From: Angustibacter sp049994355
GTDB taxonomy: Bacteria > Actinomycetota > Actinomycetes > Actinomycetales > Angustibacteraceae
Direction: 5' to 3'
DNA: 64,000 nucleotides
Assembly: GCF_049994355.1 (NCBI RefSeq)
Contig: NZ_CP188257.1
Location: 124,001 to 188,000 of the forward strand
Positions 23,135 to 31,729 of this stretch are shown here, in pieces. Every line of letters starts with the position of its first letter. The first letter of the stretch is position 1. The notes under the pieces are model-generated. The model saw only the letters and a program-made list of their open reading frames with translations, had not been told where the DNA came from and ran no database searches. The position numbers and the translations under genes are program-made.

Positions 23135-24078
23135 GCCACCGCTCCCCTGGTGCGGGCCGACTGCTTGTCCGCGTAGGCCATCGCGGCCTCGCGCACCCAG
23201 GCGCCCTCGTCGTGCGCGCCGAGCCGGCGCTCGATGCGCTCGACGTTGCACGGGCCGTTGCCCTTGATGACCTCCATGAACTCGGTCCAGTCGATCTCGC
23301 CGAACCGGTAGTGCCCGCTCTGCTCGTCGAGCTCGAGCTCGGGGTCGGGCAGCGTCAGGCCGAGCACCTGCGCCTGCGGCACGGTCATGTCCACGAACCG
23401 CTGGCGCAGCTCGTCGTTGCTGTGCTTCTTGATGCCCCAGGCCATGGACTGCGCGGAGTTCGGCGAGGCGTCGTCCGGCGGGCCGAACATCATCAGGCTC
23501 GGCCACCACCAGCGGTTCACCGACTCCTGAGCCATCTCGTGCTGCTCGGGGGTGCCGTGGCTGAGGTGGTGCAGGATCTCGAAGCCCTGCCGCTGGTGGA
23601 ACGACTCCTCCTTGCAGATCCGCACCATCGCCCGGGCGTACGGACCGTAGGAGCAGCGGCAGATAGGTACCTGGTTGACGATCGCGGCCCCGTCCACCAG
23701 CCAGCCGATCGAGCCCATGTCGGCCCAGGACAGGGTGGGGTAGTTGAAGATCGAGGAGTACTTCTGCCGCCCGCTGTGCAGCATGTCGAGCAGCTCGGCG
23801 CGGTCGATGCCGAGCGTCTCGGCCGCGGAGTAAAGGTAGAGGCCGTGGCCCGCCTCGTCCTGCACCTTGGCCATCAGGATCGCCTTGCGCCGCAGGCTCG
23901 GGGCCTGGCTGATCCAGTTGCCCTCGGGTTGCATGCCGATGATCTCGGAGTGCCCGTGCTGGGCGATCTGCCGGATCAGCGTCTTGCGGTAGCCCTCGGG
24001 CATCCAGTCGCGCGGCTCGATGCGCTGGTCGTCGGCGATGAGCGCGTCGAAGCGCTCCTGCTGCTGGACGTCGTCCAT
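23131..24078 (-). CDS. paaA: Phenylacetyl-CoA epoxidase catalytic subunit PaaA
   Basis: 315 aa from the ATG at 24078 with a GGGAG-type ribosome site. It is a di-iron ferritin-like oxygenase: AKVQDEAGHGLYLYSAAETLG provides one E..H pair, and CKEESFHQRQGFEIL the other. WWWPSLMMFGPPDD and the C-terminal NGPCNVER are typical. It epoxidises the ring of phenylacetyl-CoA, the first committed oxygenation of the aerobic pathway. It is the first gene of paaABCDE, under a perfect 20-bp palindrome. No phenylacetate-CoA ligase (paaK) lies in this window. Confidence 0.97.
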   Translation of the reverse strand: MDDVQQQERFDALIADDQRIEPRDWMPEGYRKTLIRQIAQHGHSEIIGMQPEGNWISQAPSLRRKAILMAKVQDEAGHGLYLYSAAETLGIDRAELLDMLHSGRQKYSSIFNYPTLSWADMGSIGWLVDGAAIVNQVPICRCSYGPYARAMVRICKEESFHQRQGFEILHHLSHGTPEQHEMAQESVNRWWWPSLMMFGPPDDASPNSAQSMAWGIKKHSNDELRQRFVDMTVPQAQVLGLTLPDPELELDEQSGHYRFGEIDWTEFMEVIKGNGPCNVERIERRLGAHDEGAWVREAAMAYADKQSARTRGAVA

Positions 24079-24097
24079 CGTTGGCTGCTCTCCCTCA

Positions 24098-24117
24098 AAC
24101 CGACCGATCGGTCGGTT
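24098..24117. promoter_or_regulatory. 20-bp perfect palindrome, TetR-type operator of the paa operon
   Basis: AACCGACCGATCGGTCGGTT is identical to its reverse complement and sits 20 bp before the paaA start. This ACCGACCG/CGGTCGGT form is typical of TetR-family operators for PaaR-like repressors. A TetR gene is encoded 0.9 kb away (24961-25545). Binding here would block transcription initiation until the inducer, probably phenylacetyl-CoA, accumulates. Confidence 0.85.
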
Positions 24118-24190
24118 AAGTATGCCCGTCGCCCGGCGGCCCTGCAACTGGCGGCGATGAGTTCTGGGCGGATCGGCTGTCTACCGGGGC

Positions 24191-24946
24191 ATGACCGACA
24201 ACGGAGCACCCTGCTGGATGGACCTGCGATCCGGCGACCCGGCCCGCAGCCGTGAGTTCTACGGCTCGCTCTTCGGCTGGGAGGCGCACGAGACGGCACC
24301 CGAGTTCAACGACTACGTCAACTTCTCGCTGGACGGCGTGATGGCGGCCGGCATGGTGGCCAACGACCCCGCCATCGGCCAGCCCGACGGCTGGACGACC
24401 TACTTCGCCGCGACCAACGCCGTTGCCATCGCCCGGACGATCGTCGCCGAGGGCGGCCAGGTGCCGTTCGGCCCGCACCCGGTGGCCGACATCGGGCTGA
24501 TGGCCTATGCCATCGACCTGGCTGGAGCTCCGTTCGGGCTCTGGCAGGACCTCACCGGTGGCCGCGAGTTCGCGCAGGCCCGCCCGGGGGCGGCGAGCTA
24601 CCACGAGCTGCACACCAACAGGTACGCGGACGTGGTCGCGTTCTACGCCAAGGTCTTCGGCCGTCCGGTCAAGGCGGTCGGCGATACCGACGAGTTCCGG
24701 TACAGCCAGCTGATGGCGGACGACGCGACCCCGGTCGCCGGGATCATGGACTTCTCGACCTTCGCGCCGGACGTGAGCGAGTGGTTCTGCTACTTCGGCA
24801 GCGCGGACGTCGACGCCACCATCGAGCAGGTGGAACGGCTCGGCGGCGCAGTGCTCGAGCCGGCCATGGACACGCCGTACGGCCGGCTGGCCACGGTCAG
24901 CGACCCGACCGGTGCGGTGTTCAAGCTGACCTCGCTACCCGGCTGA
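24191..24946 (+). CDS. Tandem VOC (glyoxalase-like) protein
   Basis: 251 aa, divergent from paaA. Two vicinal-oxygen-chelate domains lie at about residues 7-120 (CWMDLRSGDPARSREFYGSLFGW) and 130-250 (SYHELHTNRYADVVAFYAKVFG). The second ends with GGAVLEPAMDTPYGRLATVSDPTGAVFKL. The layout is that of actinobacterial 27 kDa antigen-type VOC proteins, whose substrates are mostly unknown. It may be co-controlled with paa through the shared intergenic operator; this is inference. Confidence 0.82.
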   Translation: MTDNGAPCWMDLRSGDPARSREFYGSLFGWEAHETAPEFNDYVNFSLDGVMAAGMVANDPAIGQPDGWTTYFAATNAVAIARTIVAEGGQVPFGPHPVADIGLMAYAIDLAGAPFGLWQDLTGGREFAQARPGAASYHELHTNRYADVVAFYAKVFGRPVKAVGDTDEFRYSQLMADDATPVAGIMDFSTFAPDVSEWFCYFGSADVDATIEQVERLGGAVLEPAMDTPYGRLATVSDPTGAVFKLTSLPG

Positions 24947-24960
24947 GCGCGCTGGCGGGC

Positions 24961-25545
24961 TCACCGCACGGCCCGCAGGCCGTCGAAGGCCTGTCGCACA
25001 AGGGTTTCGGCCAGCAGAGCACCGTCCAGGGCGGCCGGCGCGGCCGGGTCGTACCACTCGACCAGCGAGTTGATCATGCCGAACAGCAGGCGGGAGACCA
25101 GGCCGGCGTCGACGTCGGCGCGGACGTCTCCGTCCGCCGCGGCCTGCGCGACCAGATCGGCGACCACGTGGTCGAACTCGCGCCGCCGGGCCAGAGCCCA
25201 GCGTTCGGTCTCAGAGTTGCCGCGCACCCGCAGCAGCAGCGTCACGTAAGGCAACCGGTCGACCAGCACCTCGACCTCGCGGCGAACGACGTGCTCGAGG
25301 CGGTCGATGGCCCGCCCGTCCCGCGAGCGCGGCTCGTCGAGCACCCCGAACAGCGGCTCGACGGCGCGGTCCAGCGCCAGCCGGAGCAGCTGCTCCTTGG
25401 ACTCGACGTGGTGGTACAGCGACGACTTCGAGAGCCCGGCGGCTGCCGCGAGGTCGCCCATGCTGGTGCCATCGAAGCCGCGCTCGGTGTACACCAGCAC
25501 CGCCACGTCGAGCAGTGACTCCAGATCGTGCCGTCGGCGGGCCAC
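24961..25545 (-). CDS. TetR-family regulator (PaaR candidate)
   Basis: 194 aa, GTG start. The N-terminal helix-turn-helix contains YTERGFDGTSMGDLAAAAGLSKSSLYHHVESKEQLL, a textbook TetR DNA-binding region. The C-terminal ligand domain (about residues 60-190) is helical. It follows the ketopantoate reductase gene by 3 bp in one transcript. The paa promoter 0.9 kb away carries a TetR-type palindrome, so it is the best local candidate for the paa repressor. Confidence 0.82.
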   Translation of the reverse strand: MARRRHDLESLLDVAVLVYTERGFDGTSMGDLAAAAGLSKSSLYHHVESKEQLLRLALDRAVEPLFGVLDEPRSRDGRAIDRLEHVVRREVEVLVDRLPYVTLLLRVRGNSETERWALARRREFDHVVADLVAQAAADGDVRADVDAGLVSRLLFGMINSLVEWYDPAAPAALDGALLAETLVRQAFDGLRAVR

Positions 25546-25548
25546 GGA

Positions 25549-26553
25549 TCAGGCCGGGTAGAGGCCGCGGGCCCGGGCCGCCACCCGGGTCAGACCGAGC
25601 AGCGCGTCGGTGAACGGGGTCGGCACGTCGACGGCTCGACCCAGCTCGTGGACCGCACCGACCAGCGCGTCCAGCTCGATGGACCGGCCGGCGTCCGCGT
25701 CCTGCAGCATCGAGGTGCGCATCGGGCCCATCGACCGGGTGATCTCCAGCCGCTCGTCGACGTCCTGCTCGACCGGGGTGCCGATCCGCTCGCCGATCTC
25801 GCGGGCCTCGATCATGATCTCGCGGATGAACCCCACCACCAGGTCGTCGCCGACGATCTGGTCCATCGTGGTGCCGGTCAGCACCGAGATCGGGTTCATG
25901 GTCATGTTGCCCCACAGCTTGAACCAGACGTCGGTCTGCACCCTGGCCGAGCGGGTGATGTCGAACCCCGCTGCGGTGAGCAGATCGCCCACCTCGTGCA
26001 GCCGCGTGGAGTCCGCGCCGTCCGGCTCGCCAAGGATGAGCTCCTGCTTGGTGCCGTGCACGCTCACCCCGGGCGCGGATGTGCTGGCGCTGAGGTGAAC
26101 GACGCAGCCCACCACCTGGCTGGCCGGCAGCGCTGCGGCGATCGCGCCGTCCGGGTCGACGCTTCCCAGCCGCATCCCGTCCACCGGGCCGCCGAGCCCC
26201 TCGCAGAACCACCACGGCACGCCGTTCATCGCCGGTACCAGCACGGTGTCCGGACCGACCATGGGTTCGATTCGCGCGGCCAGCGCAGCCAGCGCCTGGG
26301 CCTTGACCGCCAGCACGATCACCGGCGGCTGACCGAGCTCGGCGGGGTCGTCACTGACGACGACCGGGCCGCCGCGCAGCCGACCTTGCTCGTGCAGCTG
26401 CCAGCCGTTGTCCCGCAATGCCTCCAGCGTCGCGCCGCGGGCGAGGGCGGAGGTCGCCGTGCCCGCCTCGGCGAGCCGGGCGCCGATCATGCCGCCCACC
26501 GCACCGGCGCCGACAATGCACACCTGGGCAGGGGCTTTGGCGTGCGTGTTCAC
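25549..26553 (-). CDS. Ketopantoate reductase-family protein (PanE/ApbA)
   Basis: 334 aa, GTG start. The N-terminal Rossmann fold begins VCIVGAGAVGGMIGARLAEAG. The second domain shows VWFKLWGNMTMNPISVLTGTTMDQIV, which carries the conserved catalytic Lys and Asn of ketopantoate reductases. The usual reaction is NADPH-dependent reduction of 2-dehydropantoate to pantoate. Many paralogues act on other 2-oxo acids, and the pairing with a TetR gene suggests a catabolic paralogue. No other pantothenate gene is nearby. Confidence 0.83.
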   Translation of the reverse strand: MNTHAKAPAQVCIVGAGAVGGMIGARLAEAGTATSALARGATLEALRDNGWQLHEQGRLRGGPVVVSDDPAELGQPPVIVLAVKAQALAALAARIEPMVGPDTVLVPAMNGVPWWFCEGLGGPVDGMRLGSVDPDGAIAAALPASQVVGCVVHLSASTSAPGVSVHGTKQELILGEPDGADSTRLHEVGDLLTAAGFDITRSARVQTDVWFKLWGNMTMNPISVLTGTTMDQIVGDDLVVGFIREIMIEAREIGERIGTPVEQDVDERLEITRSMGPMRTSMLQDADAGRSIELDALVGAVHELGRAVDVPTPFTDALLGLTRVAARARGLYPA

Positions 26554-26677
26554 GGAGGCAGGCTATCCGCCGGCGAAGCGTGCCACCTGGCCACCTCGCC
26601 TTTCGGTCCGTCGGACAGGAGCGGTTGACGGGTCTTGGCCGTGCCGAGCACAGGCGGGCGCCTTTGCCGTCATCCGA

Positions 26678-26691
26678 TCCTGTCGACAGGA
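26678..26691. promoter_or_regulatory. 14-bp palindrome between prs and panE-like gene
   Basis: TCCTGTCGACAGGA is a perfect palindrome in the 163-bp gap (26554-26716) upstream of the PanE-like/TetR pair and downstream of prs. It may be an operator, for example for the downstream TetR. A related sequence (GTCCGTCGGACAGGA) lies nearby at about 26607-26621. Otherwise the gap shows nothing recognisable. Confidence 0.4.
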
Positions 26692-26716
26692 CCGTGCTGA
26701 GCAGCGCCCGCGGGGA

Positions 26717-27673
26717 TCAGCCGGTGGTGACGACGTCGGAGAGCAGGCTGCTCACCGACTCGCCGCGGTGGATCCGGCTGATCGCGTCCGCGAACAACGG
26801 CGCGATGGAGCGCACCTCGAGGTTCGGCAGCCCGTAGTGGTCGCCCTGCGGCACGGTGTTCGTGGTGACCACCTCGGCGATGTCCGGGCGGGCGGACAGC
26901 CGCTCGATCGCCTTCCCGGTGAACAGGCCGTGCGTGCAGGCCAGCGAGACCCTGCGTACGCCGTGCCGCTTGAGCGCGTCCAGCAGCTCGACGACGGACC
27001 CGCCGGTCGCGATCTCGTCGTCCAGCACGATGACGTCCTTGCCCTCGACGTCACCGACGATCGCGTCGATCACCACCTTGTCGTCGGCCAGCCGCTGCTT
27101 GCTGCCGGCCGCGACCGGGACGCCGAGGATCCTGGCGAACCGGGTGGCGGTCTTGGCGTTGCCCAGGTCGGGCGAGACGACGACCGTGTTGGACAGGTCG
27201 GTGTGCTTGTAGTGCATGGCGATCTCGTCGATGGCCGACAGGTGATCCACCGGGACGGAGAAGAAGCCGTGCACCTGGGGGGCGTGCAGGGCCATGGTCA
27301 GCACCCGGTCGGCGCCCGCCGTGGCGATCAGGTCCGCGACCAGCCGGCCACCGATCGAGATCCGCGGCGCGTCCTTCTTGTCGGAGCGGGCATAGGCGTA
27401 GTGCGGGATCACCGCCGTGATCTGCGCGGCGGAGGCGCCGCGGGCGGCGTCCAGCATGAGCAGCAGCTCGACCAGGTTGTCCTGCACCGGGGACACCAGC
27501 GGCTGCACGATGTACACATCGCGTTGGCGGCAGTTCTGGCGCAGCTGGACCTGGATACAGTCGTTGCTGAACCGGGTGATGTTGGTCGGCGCGAGCTCGA
27601 CTCCGAGGTCGGAGCAGATCTCCTCGGCCAGCTCGTGGTGGGCGCTGCCGGTGAAGACGACGATGTCGCCCAT
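26717..27673 (-). CDS. prs: Ribose-phosphate diphosphokinase
   Basis: 318 aa, ATG with AAGGAG 6 bases upstream. Class I PRPP synthetase landmarks are present: the flexible-loop segment YARSDKKDAPRISI, the metal-binding MALHAPQVHGFF, the PRPP loop VIVLDDEIATGGS and VVVSPDLGNAKTATRFA. It makes 5-phosphoribosyl diphosphate from ribose 5-phosphate and ATP for nucleotide, His and Trp synthesis. It is not linked to glmU here, so it could be a second copy. Confidence 0.93.
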   Translation of the reverse strand: MGDIVVFTGSAHHELAEEICSDLGVELAPTNITRFSNDCIQVQLRQNCRQRDVYIVQPLVSPVQDNLVELLLMLDAARGASAAQITAVIPHYAYARSDKKDAPRISIGGRLVADLIATAGADRVLTMALHAPQVHGFFSVPVDHLSAIDEIAMHYKHTDLSNTVVVSPDLGNAKTATRFARILGVPVAAGSKQRLADDKVVIDAIVGDVEGKDVIVLDDEIATGGSVVELLDALKRHGVRRVSLACTHGLFTGKAIERLSARPDIAEVVTTNTVPQGDHYGLPNLEVRSIAPLFADAISRIHRGESVSSLLSDVVTTG

Positions 27674-27705
27674 ACCGCTCCTTGCTGTCGTTGCTGCGGG
27701 TGGTG

Positions 27706-27732
27706 GCCGGTCCTAGCCTAGATCGGACCGGC
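27706..27732. promoter_or_regulatory. Inverted repeat in the prs/DinB divergent promoter
   Basis: GCCGGTCC (27706-27713) and GGACCGGC (27725-27732) flank 11 bases in the 76-bp gap between two divergent genes. The position suggests an operator or a 5' hairpin rather than a terminator, since no gene ends here. Confidence 0.4.
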
Positions 27733-27749
27733 TGGTAGACACCTACCCC

Positions 27750-28256
27750 GTGACTGACACGCGGATCGACCCTCCTCTGACCGGCGGCGAGCGAGAGGGC
27801 CTGCGGGTCTGGCTCGACTGGCACCGCGCCACCCTCGAGCACAAGTGCGCGGGCCTGTCCGACGAGCAGCTGCGACTCAAGGCGGCCGGACCCTCGCAGC
27901 TGTCCCTGCTCGGCCTGGTCCGGCACATGGCCGAGGTCGAGCGGACCTGGTTCCGTCGGGTCTTCGCCCGGCAGGACATCGCGCTGGTGTGGTCCGCGGA
28001 CGGCGACTTCCAGGTTGCGTACGACGCCACCGATGCGGACGCCGAGCAGGCCTGGGCAGCCTGGCGGGCCGAGGTCGAGCAGGCCCGGGCGATCGAGGCC
28101 GACGCCGGCTCCCTGGACGAGCGCGGTTACCAAGCCAAGTGGGGCGAGGAGGTCTCGCTGCGCTGGATCCTGGTGCACATGATCGAGGAGTACGCCCGGC
28201 ACAACGGGCACGCCGACCTGATCCGTGAGGCCATCGACGGCGTCACCGGCGAGTAG
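27750..28256 (+). CDS. DinB-family (DUF664) protein
   Basis: 168 aa, GTG start. Four-helix DinB fold with the metal-binding His residues in LVRHMAEVERTWFRRVF and EYARHNGHADLIREAIDG. It is typical of actinobacterial DUF664 proteins related to mycothiol-dependent enzymes. The C-terminal 20 residues are nearly the same as in the paralogue at 48092. Substrate unknown. Confidence 0.85.
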   Translation: MTDTRIDPPLTGGEREGLRVWLDWHRATLEHKCAGLSDEQLRLKAAGPSQLSLLGLVRHMAEVERTWFRRVFARQDIALVWSADGDFQVAYDATDADAEQAWAAWRAEVEQARAIEADAGSLDERGYQAKWGEEVSLRWILVHMIEEYARHNGHADLIREAIDGVTGE

Positions 28257-28278
28257 TGCGGGCGGCCCGGCCGCGCGC

Positions 28279-29118
28279 TCAGCCGAAAGCGAGCGTGACG
28301 GCGTCGCCGACCCGGCGGTAGCCGATTCGCTGGTAGATCCTGTTGGACGTCGGGTTGGCCAGATCGGTGTAGAGCATGCACACGCGACCGGGGTGGGCCT
28401 GCTCCTGCTGGGTCAGTGCGGCGACCACGGCGCTCGCGTAACCGTTGCCGCGCAACGGCTGCGGGGTGAAGACCAGCTGCACTCGGGTGACGCCGCCCTC
28501 GGCCGCCGTGTGCGCGACCATCGACACCGGATCGCCGTCGACGTCCCACAAGTACAGCCGGCCGGCCTCGATCCGCGGACCGACGATGTCCTGGTCGTCG
28601 TGCACGCCGCCGGCCTCACGGTAGAAGCCGTCGACCCACTGCCGCAGCAAGGGGGCCTCGACCGGCTGCGCCAGACGCAACCGCCCGGGTACCCCGTCCG
28701 GCTGCTGCACCGGGTCCGCGACGTACAGGCCCTGCGCCATCGCGGTGCTGGCGGGTGGGCCACCGAGCTCGCGCCAGGTCGCCGCGAACGTCTCGGCCGC
28801 GGGGCGGACGCCGGACACCGAGGGCAGCTGCGGGCGCTCGTCGTACAGCTCGGCGGCGATCAGCCGCACCGCCTCGTCAGGTGCCGGGGAGACGCCGACA
28901 CCGTGCGGGGGCGTCAGGATCGCCGCCGCGAGCACCTGGTCGCCGTCCTCGACCCAGAGCCAGCAGTTCGCGTCGGCGGCTTCACTGCGCACGCCGACCC
29001 ACTGCGCGGGCACGCTGAGCAGGATGCTGTGCTCCACCGGTCGGCCGCGTAGGAAGCCACCCGTGCGCTCCAGGAACTCCGCGGCGTCCGACGTCCACCG
29101 CAGGCGCAGGGTGCTCAC
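28279..29118 (-). CDS. GNAT-family N-acetyltransferase
   Basis: 279 aa, GTG start overlapping the alcohol dehydrogenase stop (GTGA). The C-terminal half has the acetyl-CoA site VTRVQLVFTPQPLRGNGYASAV and the following NRIYQRIGYRRVGD. The N-terminal half (about residues 1-130) is a degenerate second GNAT-like region. The substrate cannot be inferred. Confidence 0.85.
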   Translation of the reverse strand: MSTLRLRWTSDAAEFLERTGGFLRGRPVEHSILLSVPAQWVGVRSEAADANCWLWVEDGDQVLAAAILTPPHGVGVSPAPDEAVRLIAAELYDERPQLPSVSGVRPAAETFAATWRELGGPPASTAMAQGLYVADPVQQPDGVPGRLRLAQPVEAPLLRQWVDGFYREAGGVHDDQDIVGPRIEAGRLYLWDVDGDPVSMVAHTAAEGGVTRVQLVFTPQPLRGNGYASAVVAALTQQEQAHPGRVCMLYTDLANPTSNRIYQRIGYRRVGDAVTLAFG

Positions 29119-30164
29119 GGGGTCAGGAGCGCCTTGATCACGGTGCGTTCGTCCATCCCGCGGTAGGCGTCGGCCACGTCGGCGAGCGGGAAGGTCCGGT
29201 CGAACACGATCCCGGGGTCGATCCGGCCGGCCCACACGTCGGCGAGCAGCTCGGGGATGTACGCGCGCACCGGCGCCACCCCGCCGCCGACGGTGATGTT
29301 CGAGGAGAACAGCGTCCCGATGGGCAGCTCCGGCCCGCCGGCGGGGACGCCGACGTACCCGACGCGGCCGCCAGGCCGTGCGGACGCGATGGCCTGCGCC
29401 ATCGACTCCTTGGTGCCGACGCACTCCAGCACCGCGTCGGCGCCGACACCATCGGTCAGCTCCTCGATCCGGGCCGCTCCGTCGTCGCCGCGCTCCTCGA
29501 CGATGACATCGGCGCCGAACCGCCGAGCCACCGCCTGCCGATCCGCGTGCCGGGACATCGCGATCACCCGCTCCGCACCGAGCCGGCGGGCGGCCAGCAC
29601 CGCGCACAGCCCGACCGCGCCGTCCCCGACGACGACCACGGTCTGGCCCGGTCCGACGCCGGCCGCGTGGGCTGCGTGGTGCCCGGTGCCCATCACGTCG
29701 GACAGCGTGAGCAGCGACGCGACCATCGCGTCGTCCGGCAGCTCGGGAGTCGCGACCAGCGTGCCGTCGGCCATCGCCACCCGCACGTACTCGCCCTGCC
29801 CGCCGTCGATCATCCGGCCCTCGTCGTCCTCGCTGCCCCACCACTGGCCGTGCTCGCACGAGGTATGGATTCCGTTGCGGCAGTGCGGGCAGGTGCCGTC
29901 GCTGAGCGCGAACGGCGCGATCACGAAGTCGCCGGTCCGGACGGTGCGGACGTCGCCCCCGACCGCCTCGACCACGCCGACGAACTCGTGGCCGATCCGG
30001 GTCGGCTTCTTCACCGGGCGCACGCCACGGTACGGCCAGAGGTCCGAGCCGCACACGCAGCTGGCGACGACGCGCACCACCGCGTCGGAGGGCAGCTCGA
30101 GTTTGGGGTCGGGGACGTCTTCGAGTCGGATGTCACGGGTGCCGTGGATCAGGGTCGCTCGCAT
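29115..30164 (-). CDS. Zinc-dependent alcohol dehydrogenase (MDR family)
   Basis: 349 aa from the ATG at 30164 (MRATLIHG). The catalytic zinc region has CVCGSDLW and RIGHEFVG. A structural zinc lobe with CPHCRNGIHTSC is present. The NAD(P) site is VVVVGDGAVGLCAVLAARRLGA. The protein most resembles the glutathione-independent formaldehyde/threonine dehydrogenase branch. It lies between the LanC-like and GNAT genes on one strand (45 bp gap, then a 4-bp overlap). Confidence 0.88.
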   Translation of the reverse strand: MRATLIHGTRDIRLEDVPDPKLELPSDAVVRVVASCVCGSDLWPYRGVRPVKKPTRIGHEFVGVVEAVGGDVRTVRTGDFVIAPFALSDGTCPHCRNGIHTSCEHGQWWGSEDDEGRMIDGGQGEYVRVAMADGTLVATPELPDDAMVASLLTLSDVMGTGHHAAHAAGVGPGQTVVVVGDGAVGLCAVLAARRLGAERVIAMSRHADRQAVARRFGADVIVEERGDDGAARIEELTDGVGADAVLECVGTKESMAQAIASARPGGRVGYVGVPAGGPELPIGTLFSSNITVGGGVAPVRAYIPELLADVWAGRIDPGIVFDRTFPLADVADAYRGMDERTVIKALLTP

Positions 30165-30209
30165 GCTGATCACCCTGTCACGACCGGCCGGCAGTGGCAC
30201 CCGCCGGAC

Positions 30210-31550
30210 CTACCGCGGCGCTCCAGCGTGCACCGTGAGCAGGCCGGCCGGGACCGCCCACCACTGGTCGGGGCGGTCGACCACCGGCGCCTCCAGGCCG
30301 TCGCGCAGCACCCGGCTCAACCGCAGCAGGAACGCGGCGATCCCGGCAGCGCCCTGCATCCACGACGTCCCCGGCGGCAGCAGGGGCGGCTCCTGCCGGT
30401 ACTCCACGAAGCGCCAGCGGGCGCCGTCGTCGTCCCGGATCGCCCGCTCCACCAACGCCTCGCCCATCAGCTCGGCGGCACTGAGCAGCTGTGCCGACCG
30501 CGCCGGGTCCGAGGTGTCCTGGGCGGCGTCCAGCAGCACCTCGCCGACCCCGGCGGTGCCGCAGCAACGCCCGTCGTTGTCCCAGAAGCCGGGGCGTAAC
30601 CGTTGCGGCACACCGGAAGCCAGCACCGAGTGCAGGCACCGCTCGCGCAGCTCGGCGACGTCCCAGCCGGCCACCGTCTGCACCCCCGCGTGCCCGAGCG
30701 CCGCGAACAGGTACGACGTGCCGGCCGGCCCGTGGCACCACGTGTAGGTGACCGGCTCGACCTCGCGGGTGGACGGCGGGATGGTGTGCGGGACGACGAA
30801 CCCGCCGTCCTCGAGCGAGCCGACGTCGAGCAGGTGCTGGGCACCTTCGACCGCGGCGTCCACGAAGTCCTGCCGTCCCTGTGCCGCACCGGTGACGGCC
30901 AGCGCCGTGGCGATGCCGGCGGTGCCGTGCGAGTAGTTCGGGCCGCGTGCGGGATGGCCCGGCCACATGCCCCAGTCCAGCCCGGCTGGGGTCCGGTCCG
31001 CGGCGGCCAGCAGCGCCTCGCAGCCGGTCGTCGCGATCGTCGCGGACTGCTCGCCGTCGGCCCAGATGGCCGCCAGCACGATGCCCGCGGTGCCCATCAC
31101 GATGTCGGTCAGCGGAGCGTGCGAGTCCGGCCTGATGGTGATCGTGGTGGGCCAGCCGTCCGGCGTGGCCAGCGCGGCGAGCCGGTCCAGGGCAACCTTC
31201 TCCGCGCCCGGCGCCAGCAACCGCAGCGCAGTGGCGTCCCCGGCCAGGCCGTCGTACAGCGAGGGCTCGACCCGCACCGCCGCCTGCTCCGTGAGCCGGG
31301 CCACGACGCGGTCCCGCAACTCCTGCTCGGTGTCGGTCAGTTCGCGAGAGCGGGCGATCTCGGCGAGAGCCGGTGCCAGGCCGGCAATGCCGGCGTACAG
31401 CGAGTCGCGGTCGTCAGCCGGCTGCGCCGGGTCGGGATCGTCGTCCGGCACGGAGTCCGGCAGCCAGGGCCCGTCGTCCTCGCGGACCTGCCCGAGAACC
31501 CAACTCCATGCTGACTCCGCGAGGTCTCGGTAGGTCGCGGCGCCGTCCAC
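30210..31550 (-). CDS. Stand-alone LanC-like protein with CCG zinc motif
   Basis: 446 aa. The alpha/alpha-barrel of LanC cyclases is recognisable from repeated Gly-rich turns: DSLYAGIAGLAPAL, SLYDGLAGDA, YSHGTAGIATAL, TYTWCHGPAGTSYL, RCCGTAGVGEVLLDAA and TSWMQGAAGIAAFLLRL. Zinc ligands correspond to Cys272 and the Cys329-Cys330 pair; the usual Cys-His-Gly of NisC/LanCL is Cys-Cys-Gly here. No lanthipeptide precursor, dehydratase or leader protease is visible nearby. It may add thiols to dehydroamino acids or have another role; the substrate is unknown. Confidence 0.82.
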   Translation of the reverse strand: MDGAATYRDLAESAWSWVLGQVREDDGPWLPDSVPDDDPDPAQPADDRDSLYAGIAGLAPALAEIARSRELTDTEQELRDRVVARLTEQAAVRVEPSLYDGLAGDATALRLLAPGAEKVALDRLAALATPDGWPTTITIRPDSHAPLTDIVMGTAGIVLAAIWADGEQSATIATTGCEALLAAADRTPAGLDWGMWPGHPARGPNYSHGTAGIATALAVTGAAQGRQDFVDAAVEGAQHLLDVGSLEDGGFVVPHTIPPSTREVEPVTYTWCHGPAGTSYLFAALGHAGVQTVAGWDVAELRERCLHSVLASGVPQRLRPGFWDNDGRCCGTAGVGEVLLDAAQDTSDPARSAQLLSAAELMGEALVERAIRDDDGARWRFVEYRQEPPLLPPGTSWMQGAAGIAAFLLRLSRVLRDGLEAPVVDRPDQWWAVPAGLLTVHAGAPR

Positions 31551-31729
31551 CGGATCAGCCTACGGGCCTCGCCATGCGGGTGGGTTGTCCCGGTTCAGAC
31601 AGAAATGCCCGAGTCATCGAAATACCCGCACGCAGACAAATTCCGTTGCAGCGGGCATGGGATCTTGGCGAGGGTCGTTGCAGGTCTTGAGTCAGTTTGG
31701 ACCGGCCGACCTGCCCCACGGAGGTTTCA

